Of a DNA stretch of 42,183 nt, positions 35,325 to 42,183 are shown piece after piece. A model generated the notes under the pieces. That model had not been told where the DNA came from. It ran no database searches and was given only the letters and a program-made list of their open reading frames with translations. How positions within the stretch are numbered: position 1 is the first letter of the stretch; every line of letters starts with the position of its first letter. The translations under genes were made by a program, and so were the position numbers. The DNA lies in assembly GCA_001007665.1 (NCBI GenBank), contig JXQG01000009.1, positions 1 to 42,183 on the forward strand, written 5' to 3'. Source of the DNA: Candidatus Synechococcus spongiarum SP3. GTDB taxonomy: Bacteria > Cyanobacteriota > Cyanobacteriia > PCC-6307 > Cyanobiaceae.

Positions 35325-36227
35325 ATGTCAAAGCAGCATCCCATTGTGGCTGTCACCGGTTCTTCCGGTGCCGGAACCTCCACCGTGAAACGAGCGTTTG
35401 AGCACATCTTCCGCCGTGAAGGGATCAACCCTGCAGTGATTGAAGGCGACAGCTATCACCGCTTTGACCGCATGACCATGAAGGTCAAGATGGCGGAAGC
35501 CACCGCTGCCAACCACACGTTCTCCCACTTCGGGCCAGAAGCCAACATCTTCAAAAAGCTGGAGCAGACCTTCTTCTCCTACGGAGAAACGGGCACGGGT
35601 GAGCGTCGCTACTATCTCCACAGTCCGGAAGAGGCGGCTGAGCAGAACCAGCGCCTGGGCACCAACCTGAGTCCGGGTGAGTTCACCCCCTGGGAACCCT
35701 TCCCCGCTCACACGGATTTGCTCTTCTACGAAGGGTTGCACGGGGGCGTCAAGGGCGACGACTACAACGTGGCTCGCCTGGTGGATCTCCTCATTGGCGT
35801 GGTGCCCATCGTGAACCTGGAATGGATTCAGAAGATTCACCGAGATAATGCGGAGCGCGGCTACTCGGCCCAGACCATTGTTGAGACCATGCTGCGCCGG
35901 ATGCCGGATTACATCAATCACATTTGTCCTCAGTTTTCTGAAACCCATATCAACTTTCAACGGGTGCCTACGGTAGACACCTCCAACCCCTTCATCCGCC
36001 GCGATATCCCAACACCGGATGAGAGCTTTGTGATCATCCATTTCCGCCGTGGCGTGAAAGAACAGTTTTCCATTGAACCCACCTATCTTCTTCAGATGAT
36101 TCCGGATTCGTTTATGTCCAGTCCCACAAGTCTGGTGGTGAATGGAGGCAAGATGGGATTTGCCATGGAGTTGATCCTCACGCCGATCATCCACCGCATG
36201 ATCGAGGAGAAAAAGATGTCGACTTAG
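35325..36227 (+). CDS. prk: Phosphoribulokinase
   Basis: This 300-residue protein opens with a Walker A motif, VAVTGSSGAGTSTVKRAFEHI, and continues with VIEGDSYHRFDRMTM, LLFYEGLHGGVK (Walker B-like) and LEWIQKIHRDNAERGYSAQ. It lacks the N-terminal extension with the paired regulatory cysteines seen in plant and beta-cyanobacterial enzymes, and matches the short proteobacterial-like form. It makes ribulose-1,5-bisphosphate for Rubisco. The short type fits an alpha-cyanobacterium with a form IA Rubisco, which is inference. Prepilin peptidase follows after 10 bases. Confidence 0.93.
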   Translation: MSKQHPIVAVTGSSGAGTSTVKRAFEHIFRREGINPAVIEGDSYHRFDRMTMKVKMAEATAANHTFSHFGPEANIFKKLEQTFFSYGETGTGERRYYLHSPEEAAEQNQRLGTNLSPGEFTPWEPFPAHTDLLFYEGLHGGVKGDDYNVARLVDLLIGVVPIVNLEWIQKIHRDNAERGYSAQTIVETMLRRMPDYINHICPQFSETHINFQRVPTVDTSNPFIRRDIPTPDESFVIIHFRRGVKEQFSIEPTYLLQMIPDSFMSSPTSLVVNGGKMGFAMELILTPIIHRMIEEKKMST

Positions 36228-36237
36228 CGTCTTGGCC

Positions 36238-37077
36238 ATGGGATTTGTGGTGGCGGCCGTGCTGGGCGCCTGTGTAGGCAGCTTCCTCAGCCTGGCAGCC
36301 TGGCGTCTGCCGCGGGGGGAAAGCCTGATGTGGCCAGCCAGCCATTGCCCGGCTTGTGGTCGAACCCTGGCATGGCCAGAAATCCTCCCCCTGCTCAACT
36401 GGCTGTGGCTACGGGGCCGCTGCCGCACCTGTGGCGCGTCCATCCCTCTGCGGGACTGGCTGGTGGAAGGGCTCACCGCTGGACTCTGGGTGGCTGTGGT
36501 GGTGCTGACCCCGCCGGGAGCCGGTGGTGTTGCAGGTGTGCTGCGCCTTCTGGCCGGTCTGCTGTTCATCAGCGGGTTGCTGTTGCTGCTGCTGCTGGAC
36601 TTGGACGTCTTTTGGCTGCCGGAGCCCCTCTGTCGCTGGGGCTTGATCACTGGCTTGGCAACGACGGCGTTGCTGGCCGCCGCCGCGGGCATCAGCCCCT
36701 TCGCACCCCTCATGCACCACAGCCTGGCCGCAGCGCTGGGTCTGCTGGGGTTTGATCTGGCGGGTGTGCTGGGGACATGGTGGTTGGGGGCGCCAGCACT
36801 GGGTGGAGGAGACGGCAAGCTGGCGGCTCTGCTGGGAGCCTGGCTGGGGGGGCGGGGCCTCCTGCTCGTCCTGGCTCTGGCGGTGCTCAGTGGTGGCTTG
36901 TTTGGCCTGCTGGGGCGACTCGGCGGGTACCTCAAACCCCGACAACCCTTTCCTTTTGGACCCTTTCTGGCCACCGCGGGCGGCCTGGTCTGGCTCACCC
37001 CTGAACTGCTGCATCGGCAGTTGCTGGCCATCCTGTTGCCTTGGTTGAGCACCCTGGGCCTCGCACTTGGCGGCTGA
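36238..37077 (+). CDS. pilD: Prepilin peptidase (type IV pilin / pseudopilin processing)
   Basis: This protein of about 279 residues has many membrane helices. The N-terminal methylase-like part has GSFLSLAAWRLPRGESL and paired zinc cysteines (CPACGRTL and CRTCGASIPLRDWLVE). The aspartic protease core has Asp in LLLDLDVFWLPEPL and in LGGGDGKLAALLGAWLGG, the GxGDxK motif. PilD cleaves and N-methylates type IV pilins at the inner membrane. ATG 36238 was chosen; a TTG two codons earlier is possible. No pilin gene is in the window. Confidence 0.9.
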   Translation: MGFVVAAVLGACVGSFLSLAAWRLPRGESLMWPASHCPACGRTLAWPEILPLLNWLWLRGRCRTCGASIPLRDWLVEGLTAGLWVAVVVLTPPGAGGVAGVLRLLAGLLFISGLLLLLLLDLDVFWLPEPLCRWGLITGLATTALLAAAAGISPFAPLMHHSLAAALGLLGFDLAGVLGTWWLGAPALGGGDGKLAALLGAWLGGRGLLLVLALAVLSGGLFGLLGRLGGYLKPRQPFPFGPFLATAGGLVWLTPELLHRQLLAILLPWLSTLGLALGG

Positions 37078-37115
37078 AGCGGTTTGAATAAGCTTTTGTC
37101 CCGAGACAGCCAAGC

Positions 37116-38042
37116 GTGTCCCTTCTTGATTGGTTCGCCAGCCGCAAACGGGAAGCACCTGCTCAGCGCAGCCTTCAGGACAGTGACGGAAGTGATGGCC
37201 TCTGGAGCAAATGCCCAAGCTGCAACGAGGTGAGCTACACCAAAGACCTGCTGGCCAATGCCAGTGTTTGCATCAAATGTGGCTATCACTTCCGTATCAA
37301 TAGCCAACAGCGCATTCGTCTGCTGGTGGATGAGGGCAGTTTCCAGCCCCTTGACGAGCAGCTACGCCCCACCGACCCCCTCGGCTTCCGGGACAGCAAG
37401 GCCTATGTGGATCGTCTTCGCCAGTACCAGATATCCACCGGGCTGAGTGATGCTGTAGTCACGGGTCTGGCCCGTCTCCATGACATGCCCCTGGCCCTTG
37501 GGGTGATGGAATTCGCCTTTATGGGGGGAAGCATGGGATCCGTGGTGGGGGAAAAGCTCACCCGTCTGGTGGAAAAAGCCACCCAATGCCGCTATCCCGT
37601 GGTGATTGTCTGCGCCTCCGGTGGGGCACGGATGCAGGAAGGGTTGTTCAGCCTGATGCAGATGGCCAAGGTGTCCGGAGCACTGCACCGCCATCGCCAA
37701 GCGCAATGCCTCTACATTCCCCTCCTGACCCATCCCACCACCGGTGGCGTCACGGCCAGCTTTGCCATGCTGGGGGATCTGAATCTGGCCGAGCCCAAGG
37801 CCACCATCGGTTTTGCCGGTCGGCGGGTGGTTGAGGAAACTCTTCGAGAAAAGCTCCCCGCCGATTTTCAGACGTCGGAATACCTGCAAGATCACGGGTT
37901 TGTGGACTGTATCGTCGAGCGGAACCGCCACCGGAGCGTCCTGGCCGACCTGTTCCGAATCCATGGGGTGCAGCCCGCCGCCGCCGGTCCTGCCGCCACC
38001 GCGCCGGATCAGGACGCAGAACTCCTCCGCGCTCCGTCCTGA
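37116..38042 (+). CDS. accD: Acetyl-CoA carboxylase carboxyltransferase subunit beta
   Basis: This 308-residue protein begins with GTG. It has an N-terminal zinc ribbon (CPSC at about residues 29-32 and CIKC at about 48-51) and a crotonase-like carboxyltransferase core with [55 protein letters not shown] and [11 protein letters not shown]. With AccA it transfers carboxyl from biotin to acetyl-CoA, the first step in fatty-acid synthesis. The Ala/Pro-rich end, [13 protein letters not shown], is low-complexity and overlaps the convergent oxidoreductase gene by 34 bases. Confidence 0.96.
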   Translation: MSLLDWFASRKREAPAQRSLQDSDGSDGLWSKCPSCNEVSYTKDLLANASVCIKCGYHFRINSQQRIRLLVDEGSFQPLDEQLRPTDPLGFRDSKAYVDRLRQYQISTGLSDAVVTGLARLHDMPLALGVMEFAFMGGSMGSVVGEKLTRLVEKATQCRYPVVIVCASGGARMQEGLFSLMQMAKVSGALHRHRQAQCLYIPLLTHPTTGGVTASFAMLGDLNLAEPKATIGFAGRRVVEETLREKLPADFQTSEYLQDHGFVDCIVERNRHRSVLADLFRIHGVQPAAAGPAATAPDQDAELLRAPS

Positions 38043-39268
38043 GGCGCAGGACAGGGACAGTCCTGTCGCTCCAGTACGCGGTCCGGACGCACCCCCAGCT
38101 CCGCAGCAACGTTGCTGTCGTGGGCAATGGCGTCCGCCAGGACCGGCGCCAGGACCGGCGCCAAGGCAAAGCCGCCCCGAAAGCCCCCAAACAGCCAGAG
38201 GTTCTGAACACCGGGACAACGACCCACCCATGGCCGGCCATCGGGGCTGTAGCTGACAGGGCAGTGCCGCACCGTCGCCTGTTGCCGCCGGGCCGCCGCC
38301 GCCAGCCCGGGAGCCCATTCAGCCAAGGCCTGACGCAGGCGCGCCGCCGCCACTGACGGTTGCCAAGGTCCCGGCAGGGACAGGGCGGTGGGGTCGCCTG
38401 GGGAGTCGGGAAGCCTGCTCTGGTGTTGAAGACAGGTGGCCTGGCCCAACACCACGCCCCCATCCCATGGGGCCAGGCCGGGATCCACAACCAGGCCTGC
38501 CCGTCCCTGGCGTTCCATCCGCTCCCGCCCCCCCAGCAGGGGCATCAGGATGACCTCGGGACACGGCTGCGGTTGCCGCAGGGGCAGTACGCTGGCCCAG
38601 CTATAGGGGAACCACCGGAATGCCTGCGGCAAGGGCAGCAGGCTGGCCATGGCGGCGCCCGTGGCCACCACCACGCCATCACACTCCAGCAGGGCGCCAT
38701 CGGTGAGGCGGGCTCCGATGCACCGTCCATGCTGCACCAGCACCCGAGCCACCGTCCCTGGCGAACACCGCACCCCCTGAGACCCCAACACCCTGGCCAT
38801 GGCTTTGTGATAGCGGCGGCCGTCCATGCGTCCATAGGGAAGCCGTATGGCCCCGCCACAGGTCAACCCCAGGCCCTGCAGGTCCCCCTGGCAGAAGGCC
38901 GAACGCTCCCAGCGCTCTGGCGTGATCCCTGGGGAGAGACTGGCCACGAACGCCTCCACGGCAGCCTCCACGGCAGCGTTGTCATCAGCCGCAGACCAGT
39001 GAAGCATCAGCGCGGCTGGCCGCAGGCCCAGATCCCCGTGCCGCTCCTGCAACTGTTGCCAGCACGTCAGTCCTTGACCTGACAGCGTCCTTCCGTCATC
39101 CCCCACTCCCATCCACCAGGGGATGCCGCCATAGCTGTAACGGGTGGCGGCGGGAACGGCTTGCGGGTGGGCTGCCCCTGTCAGCAGGGTCACGCCAAGC
39201 CGGTGCCGACTGAGAGCCAGGGCCGCCAAGGTGCCGCAGAGTCCACCACCCGCCACAAGGATGTCCAT
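38009..39268 (-). CDS. FAD-dependent oxidoreductase (DadA / glycine-oxidase superfamily)
   Basis: This 419-residue protein starts [21 protein letters not shown], a dinucleotide-binding GxGxxG-type motif. It has [15 protein letters not shown] in the middle and a C-terminal flavin contact, [10 protein letters not shown]-like ([32 protein letters not shown]). That is the layout of D-amino-acid oxidases and related amine oxidases. The substrate is unknown. ATG 39268 begins the Rossmann fold; the longer open frame upstream is the antisense of fabG. It contains an exact tandem 12-bp duplication (38139-38162) giving LAPVLAPV. Confidence 0.82.
   Translation of the reverse strand: MDILVAGGGLCGTLAALALSRHRLGVTLLTGAAHPQAVPAATRYSYGGIPWWMGVGDDGRTLSGQGLTCWQQLQERHGDLGLRPAALMLHWSAADDNAAVEAAVEAFVASLSPGITPERWERSAFCQGDLQGLGLTCGGAIRLPYGRMDGRRYHKAMARVLGSQGVRCSPGTVARVLVQHGRCIGARLTDGALLECDGVVVATGAAMASLLPLPQAFRWFPYSWASVLPLRQPQPCPEVILMPLLGGRERMERQGRAGLVVDPGLAPWDGGVVLGQATCLQHQSRLPDSPGDPTALSLPGPWQPSVAAARLRQALAEWAPGLAAAARRQQATVRHCPVSYSPDGRPWVGRCPGVQNLWLFGGFRGGFALAPVLAPVLADAIAHDSNVAAELGVRPDRVLERQDCPCPAPQDGARRSSAS
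38139..38162. repeat. Tandem 12-bp duplication
   Basis: AGGACCGGCGCC occurs twice head to tail inside the FAD oxidoreductase gene. The unit is in frame and adds one LAPV block. Confidence 0.85.
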
Positions 39269-39346
39269 GATTCCATTGTGGCGCTGCCGCCGAACCAGCA
39301 GTTGGCGCCTTGGCCGTAAGGTGAAGTCTTCCTCTCGATCACCGCC

Positions 39347-40090
39347 ATGGCCAATCAGTTGCTCACGGATCGCACGGCGCTGGTGACTGGCGCCAGCCGT
39401 GGCATTGGCCGGGCCGTGGCCTTGGAGCTGGCTGCCGCCGGGGCGGAGGTGGTGGTCAACTATGCCCGCTCTTCCGAGGCCGCCGCTGAAGTGGTGGCTG
39501 CAATTGAGGACCAGGGCGGACACGCCTATGCCCTGAAGGCGGACGTGAGCAAGGAGACAGAAGCGGACGACCTGATCAAGGCGACACTGACGCGCAGCGG
39601 CAGCCTGGATGTGCTGGTCAATAATGCGGGGATTACCCGTGACGGGTTGTTGATGCGCATGAAAACAGCGGATTGGCAGGCGGTGATGGATCTGAATCTT
39701 TCCGGTGTCTTTTATTGCACCCGTGCGGTGACACGACCCATGCTCAAACAAAAACGGGGCCGCATTGTGAACATCACCTCCGTGGTGGGGCTGATGGGCA
39801 ATCCGGGACAAGCCAACTACGCAGCGGCCAAGGCTGGCGTCATCGGCCTGACCCGCACCAGCGCCAAGGAGTTGGCCAGCCGCGGCATCACGGTCAATGC
39901 TGTGGCCCCCGGCTTCATCGCCACGGACATGACCAGGGGACTGGAGAGCGAGGCCCTGCTCAAGGCGATTCCCATGGGGTGCTTTGGACAATCCGGGCAT
40001 GTGGCCGGGGCTGTGCGCTTCCTCGCTGCTGATCCCGCTGCCGCCTACATCACCGGCCAGGTGTTGCAAGTGGATGGGGGCATCTATTGA
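39347..40090 (+). CDS. fabG: 3-oxoacyl-[acyl-carrier-protein] reductase
   Basis: This 247-residue short-chain dehydrogenase begins with the cofactor motif TGASRGIGRAVALELAAAGAEVV. It has LVNNAGITRDGLLMRM, the catalytic Ser in NITSVVGLMGNPGQ, the YxxxK motif in ANYAAAKAG, and NAVAPGFIATDMT. It reduces 3-oxoacyl-ACP with NADPH in each elongation cycle. It is divergent from the FAD oxidoreductase with 78 bases between starts. Its last 7 bases overlap the hsdR relic. Confidence 0.96.
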   Translation: MANQLLTDRTALVTGASRGIGRAVALELAAAGAEVVVNYARSSEAAAEVVAAIEDQGGHAYALKADVSKETEADDLIKATLTRSGSLDVLVNNAGITRDGLLMRMKTADWQAVMDLNLSGVFYCTRAVTRPMLKQKRGRIVNITSVVGLMGNPGQANYAAAKAGVIGLTRTSAKELASRGITVNAVAPGFIATDMTRGLESEALLKAIPMGCFGQSGHVAGAVRFLAADPAAAYITGQVLQVDGGIY

Positions 40091-40590
40091 GTCGGCGGCG
40101 CAATGAGGTGTTCCCCCAGGATCTCTGCCTGCTGAAACACCGTCTGCTGAAACACCGTGTTGATGGCCTTCCCCTCTGCGTCGGGAGGGTAGTTGTAGCG
40201 TTTCGGAAGCGTCTTGATCCTCACGCGGCGGCTTGCCCTTACGTTCTCCTTGAACTGCCAGTCAATGGTGGCGTCCCGCCTGAGCATCTCTGCCAGCTTC
40301 CTGGCCATGGTTGCCAGTGCCTCGTCTTGCATGAGTTCCCGTACTGAACTCCTCAATCACCTGTGCCGCATCAACAGCACGGTTGGCGTATTTGTTCAGC
40401 GATGGTTGGCGACACCACGTGACTTTTGATCAGTGGCGCCCGGACTGCCTGGAGGAGCGCCACCGTCTCAGTGAGCGCCATCGCTTCATCTGTCGCGCCA
40501 TAGAGGGGTGATGCCTTGGTGAGCTTCAGCACCGTGTCACCGAACCGCTGCTGGCCGTCGGGGATGACCAGGATGTGATCCAGACAGTTG
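40084..40590 (-). pseudogene. Type I restriction enzyme HsdR, decayed C-terminal remnant
   Basis: The last 90-codon frame (40084-40356) reads ATMARKLAEMLRRDATIDWQFKENVRASRR and YNYPPDAEGKAINTVFQQ, matching the helical C-terminal domain of HsdR (xIDWxxKExxRAxxR, KYxYPPD). Further upstream, in other frames, are ANRAVDAAQVIEEFSTG and DGQQRFGDTVLKLTKASPLYGATDEA plus LLQAVRAPLIK, in the order expected for HsdR but with deletions, frameshifts and a stop between them. The helicase and nuclease parts are absent. The remnant stops where tnpB sequence starts, so an IS200/IS605 element may have inserted here. Confidence 0.72.
40129..40158. repeat. Tandem 15-bp duplication
   Basis: CTGCTGAAACACCGT occurs twice head to tail (40129-40143 and 40144-40158) in the hsdR relic. 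It is in frame and yields TVFQQTVFQQ. Confidence 0.9.
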
Positions 40591-40597
40591 ACTTCCT

Positions 40598-40617
40598 CCC
40601 CGCCCTAAAGGACGGGG
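40598..40617. repeat. IS200/IS605-type end hairpin
   Basis: CCCCGCCCTAAAGGACGGGG folds as a 5-bp CCCCG/CGGGG stem, one mismatch, 2 bp and a TAAA loop. It overlaps the end of the tnpB relic, as do the subterminal hairpins at the right end of IS200/IS605 elements that TnpA recognises. No tnpA is present. Confidence 0.6.
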
Positions 40618-40817
40618 ATTCCTTCCTTCGGACGAATACATTTCTGTTGAGTCCGATGAAGACGGGTTCCTGCTGCAAGGCCAGATACGGGCAAGCCCGC
40701 CTTACTCTCGGCTCCACCGACGTTGAACTTCTCCGCCAGCCCGGCGGCGAGGACGTTCTTGGCAGCGTTGATATCTCGGTCCTGCCCTGCTCCCCAGGCA
40801 GAGCGCTTCCAGGTGCG
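40605..40817 (-). pseudogene. IS200/IS605 TnpB, C-terminal remnant
   Basis: About 70 codons end the minus-strand frame. They include GAGQDRDINAAKNVLAAGLA, the highly conserved last RuvC motif of TnpB with its catalytic Asp, and a typical ending KEGIPVL. The preceding zinc-ribbon cysteines are lost (KRSAWGAG where CSxCG is expected). The frame stays open upstream to 41219 but the translation there is not TnpB. A functional RNA-guided nuclease is excluded. Confidence 0.75.
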
Positions 40818-41261
40818 AGGCGCTTTCCTCTCCAGACTGGACGGAGGGGGAAGGACTCCAGCTCTGGCAGCCTGGCTGGGGAGAGGAGAGCAGCCCTGCC
40901 TCCCCCCGTTGCTGTGCCCGCGCCATGCTTGAGGGAGAGGGAGGCTCCACGCCCTGTGGCGGGGGTGGCCCCCACTCCAGAGAGGTGGCGATGCCGGAGG
41001 TATGGAAGCCTTCCGCAACCCGTCTCCGCCTCCCCGCCACCCCGTCGCAGAACTACTTCCCATGGGGGCGAGGGAAGCGTCGTCCTCCAGGGGGAAGGGT
41101 CTGACAGCCTGCAGACTCCCACAGCGGCCAGGGAGGGATTGAAGTTGGCCAAGCCCCACTCCCCGATCGGGATTTGAGGCAATACAGAATGGCTGGGCCT
41201 GGACTGATCTCGCCTCCATTCCTGGATTGGTTCTCTGTTGTCAGTGGCTGGGCCGACCTTT
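40818..41261. other. GC-rich stretch of unclear origin between relics
   Basis: About 440 bases are open in several frames on both strands, with Pro/Ser/Gly/Arg-rich translations and no recognisable domain. Short pyrimidine- or purine-rich runs recur (for example GAGGGAGAGGGAGG near 40930 and CCGTCTCCGCCTCCCCGCC near 41022). Open frames here are best explained by high GC, and I see no gene. Confidence 0.4.
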
Positions 41262-42173
41262 TCAACAGGCTCTTTGCTGGCCGGATGACGAGCCTGCCAC
41301 TCTCTTTGGGCGCTCTTTCAGGCCCTGACGGCTGGTCTCCTTGGGATGGCTGAGGAGCGCCGCCAGTGCGGTGGCCACCCGCTCCATCACCTCTGCCCAG
41401 TTGCCCTGCTCCCGCTGGCGGAAGAGCCACATGGAGGGGTACCAGAAGCTGCTTTCCCCTTCCACGCCCCAGCGCCATTCGGGCACCGCGACAAGCAGCA
41501 GCCAGGTGGGGTGGCCCATGCCTGCGGCCAAATGGGCAACAGCAGTGTCGGAGGTAACGATCAGGTCGCAGTTGGCGATGATGGCAGCGGTCTCCACAAA
41601 GTCCCACGTCTGATGGACGTCTTCCTGACAGCCGACAAAGCGATGGCGGAGCGAGGAGTCCGCCAGTTGTTCGGAACCGAGACCCTTTTGCAGGGAGAGC
41701 AAAGTGACGTTGGTCTTCTCCACAATGGGAGCAAAGGCTTCCAGAGGTAGCGATCGCCAATCCTCCTTTTTTGCTAGTGGCGCCGACCGCGAATTGCCCG
41801 ACCAATTGATCCCGATGATGGGTCGTTGCTCGGCTGCCAGTTTCTGCTGCCACTGATCAACCTGTTGCTCTGGGACCTTGATATAGGGTGTATCAACAAT
41901 AGGATGATCTGGCCGAACCTGCAGATATCCTGGTAAAGATAGAAGCGGTAGCCATTTGCCTGTGGTGAATTGATTCGCTTGCTCAGGACTATAGATCATT
42001 GTGGTGATTCCTGAAACTCGAATCAGATCATGTAATTTAGCTGACGTACAAAGAGCTGCGGGTCGTCCAGTGTTATTCAAGTAAAGAACATAACGCATGA
42101 ACTGCAAAGTATCTCCTAAGGAACCTCTGAATTGGCCTTCAAAAGTGTGCCATACAGGATTTTGCATGGCCAT
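41262..42173 (-). CDS. Glycosyltransferase-like domain of the TPR / GT9-GT41 type
   Basis: The visible 303 residues match the C-terminal glycosyltransferase-like domain found after TPR repeats: FRGSLGDTLQFMRYVLYLNN (the GxGDxxQFxRY motif), RPIIGINWSGNSRSAPLAKK (IGxxWxG), TNVTLLSLQKG, and CDLIVTSDTAVAHLAAGMGHPTWLLLVAVPEWRWG with ESSFWYPSMWLFRQ. Such proteins probably transfer sugars to proteins or glycans. The first ATG is at 42173, but the frame is open to the window edge, so TPR repeats may precede it. The first 250 bases at the right edge are noticeably more AT-rich than the rest. Confidence 0.75.
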   Translation of the reverse strand: MAMQNPVWHTFEGQFRGSLGDTLQFMRYVLYLNNTGRPAALCTSAKLHDLIRVSGITTMIYSPEQANQFTTGKWLPLLSLPGYLQVRPDHPIVDTPYIKVPEQQVDQWQQKLAAEQRPIIGINWSGNSRSAPLAKKEDWRSLPLEAFAPIVEKTNVTLLSLQKGLGSEQLADSSLRHRFVGCQEDVHQTWDFVETAAIIANCDLIVTSDTAVAHLAAGMGHPTWLLLVAVPEWRWGVEGESSFWYPSMWLFRQREQGNWAEVMERVATALAALLSHPKETSRQGLKERPKRVAGSSSGQQRAC

Positions 42174-42183
42174 GGGCGGGGTA

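Noticed and set aside
35328-37307. Minus-strand ORF of 659 codons
   Set aside because: It lies opposite prk, pilD and accD. The translation is a low-complexity shadow caused by high GC.
38139-38162. Tandem 12-bp unit as a functional repeat
   Set aside because: Two copies, in frame and at a flexible site, are best explained by replication slippage.
39269-40069. N-terminal extension of the FAD oxidoreductase frame
   Set aside because: It is antisense to fabG, and the Rossmann fold begins exactly at the ATG at 39268.

Overview
This window looks like chromosome from a marine picocyanobacterium of the Synechococcus/Cyanobium (alpha-cyanobacterial) lineage. The evidence is the photosystem I gene psaE, cytochrome b6f genes petB-petD preceded by a CtpA-type protease, phytoene desaturase and synthase, Ycf34, a compact phosphoribulokinase, and an FtsZ/MinCDE division set. 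Base composition is GC-rich and most genes are tightly packed. The number of decayed transposases and restriction-modification scraps is unusual for a free-living picocyanobacterium. It would suit a host-associated relative such as a sponge symbiont, but that is inference.

Layout. 1-1000: end of a LivM-type permease and a decayed IS5-like element with intact 16-bp inverted repeats. 1035-5314: carotenoid genes pds and crtB, an RRM protein and a CCA-adding-type nucleotidyltransferase. 5332-7038: a foreign-looking insert with a broken DNA methyltransferase and a small membrane ORF, flanked by two copies of the overlapping divergent start region of the nucleotidyltransferase and ycf34. 7039-10422: ycf34, tsaB and guaA, with transposase scraps on both sides of guaA. 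10423-13650: PIN-TRAM protein, hemW, panB and SRP RNA (ffs). 13649-18734: a minus-strand cell-envelope and division run (miaB, ddl, a small membrane protein, ftsQ, ftsZ). 18815-23141: a dgcA-dgcN-like D-glutamate pair, tRNA-His, a DUF429 protein, an aldo/keto reductase and a small membrane protein. 23142-25104: minCDE. 25129-31863: HAD phosphatase, ctpA, petB-petD, GH100 invertase, a sugar-phosphate phosphatase, mutM and psaE. 31959-38042: proB-lpxD-leuB, prk, prepilin peptidase and accD. 38009-40090: FAD oxidoreductase and fabG. 40084-42183: a graveyard of hsdR and IS200/IS605 tnpB remnants, then a TPR-type glycosyltransferase running to the window edge.

The housekeeping genes form sensible modules: carotenoid synthesis, divisome placement (FtsZ, FtsQ, MinCDE) with peptidoglycan precursor supply (Ddl), cytochrome b6f with D1 processing, fatty-acid synthesis (AccD, FabG) and lipid A (LpxD). 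The most notable points are the duplicated bidirectional start region around the methyltransferase relic, the D-glutamate catabolic pair, and a MutM whose only available start does not expose the catalytic N-terminal proline. I found no CRISPR array, prophage or intact defence system.
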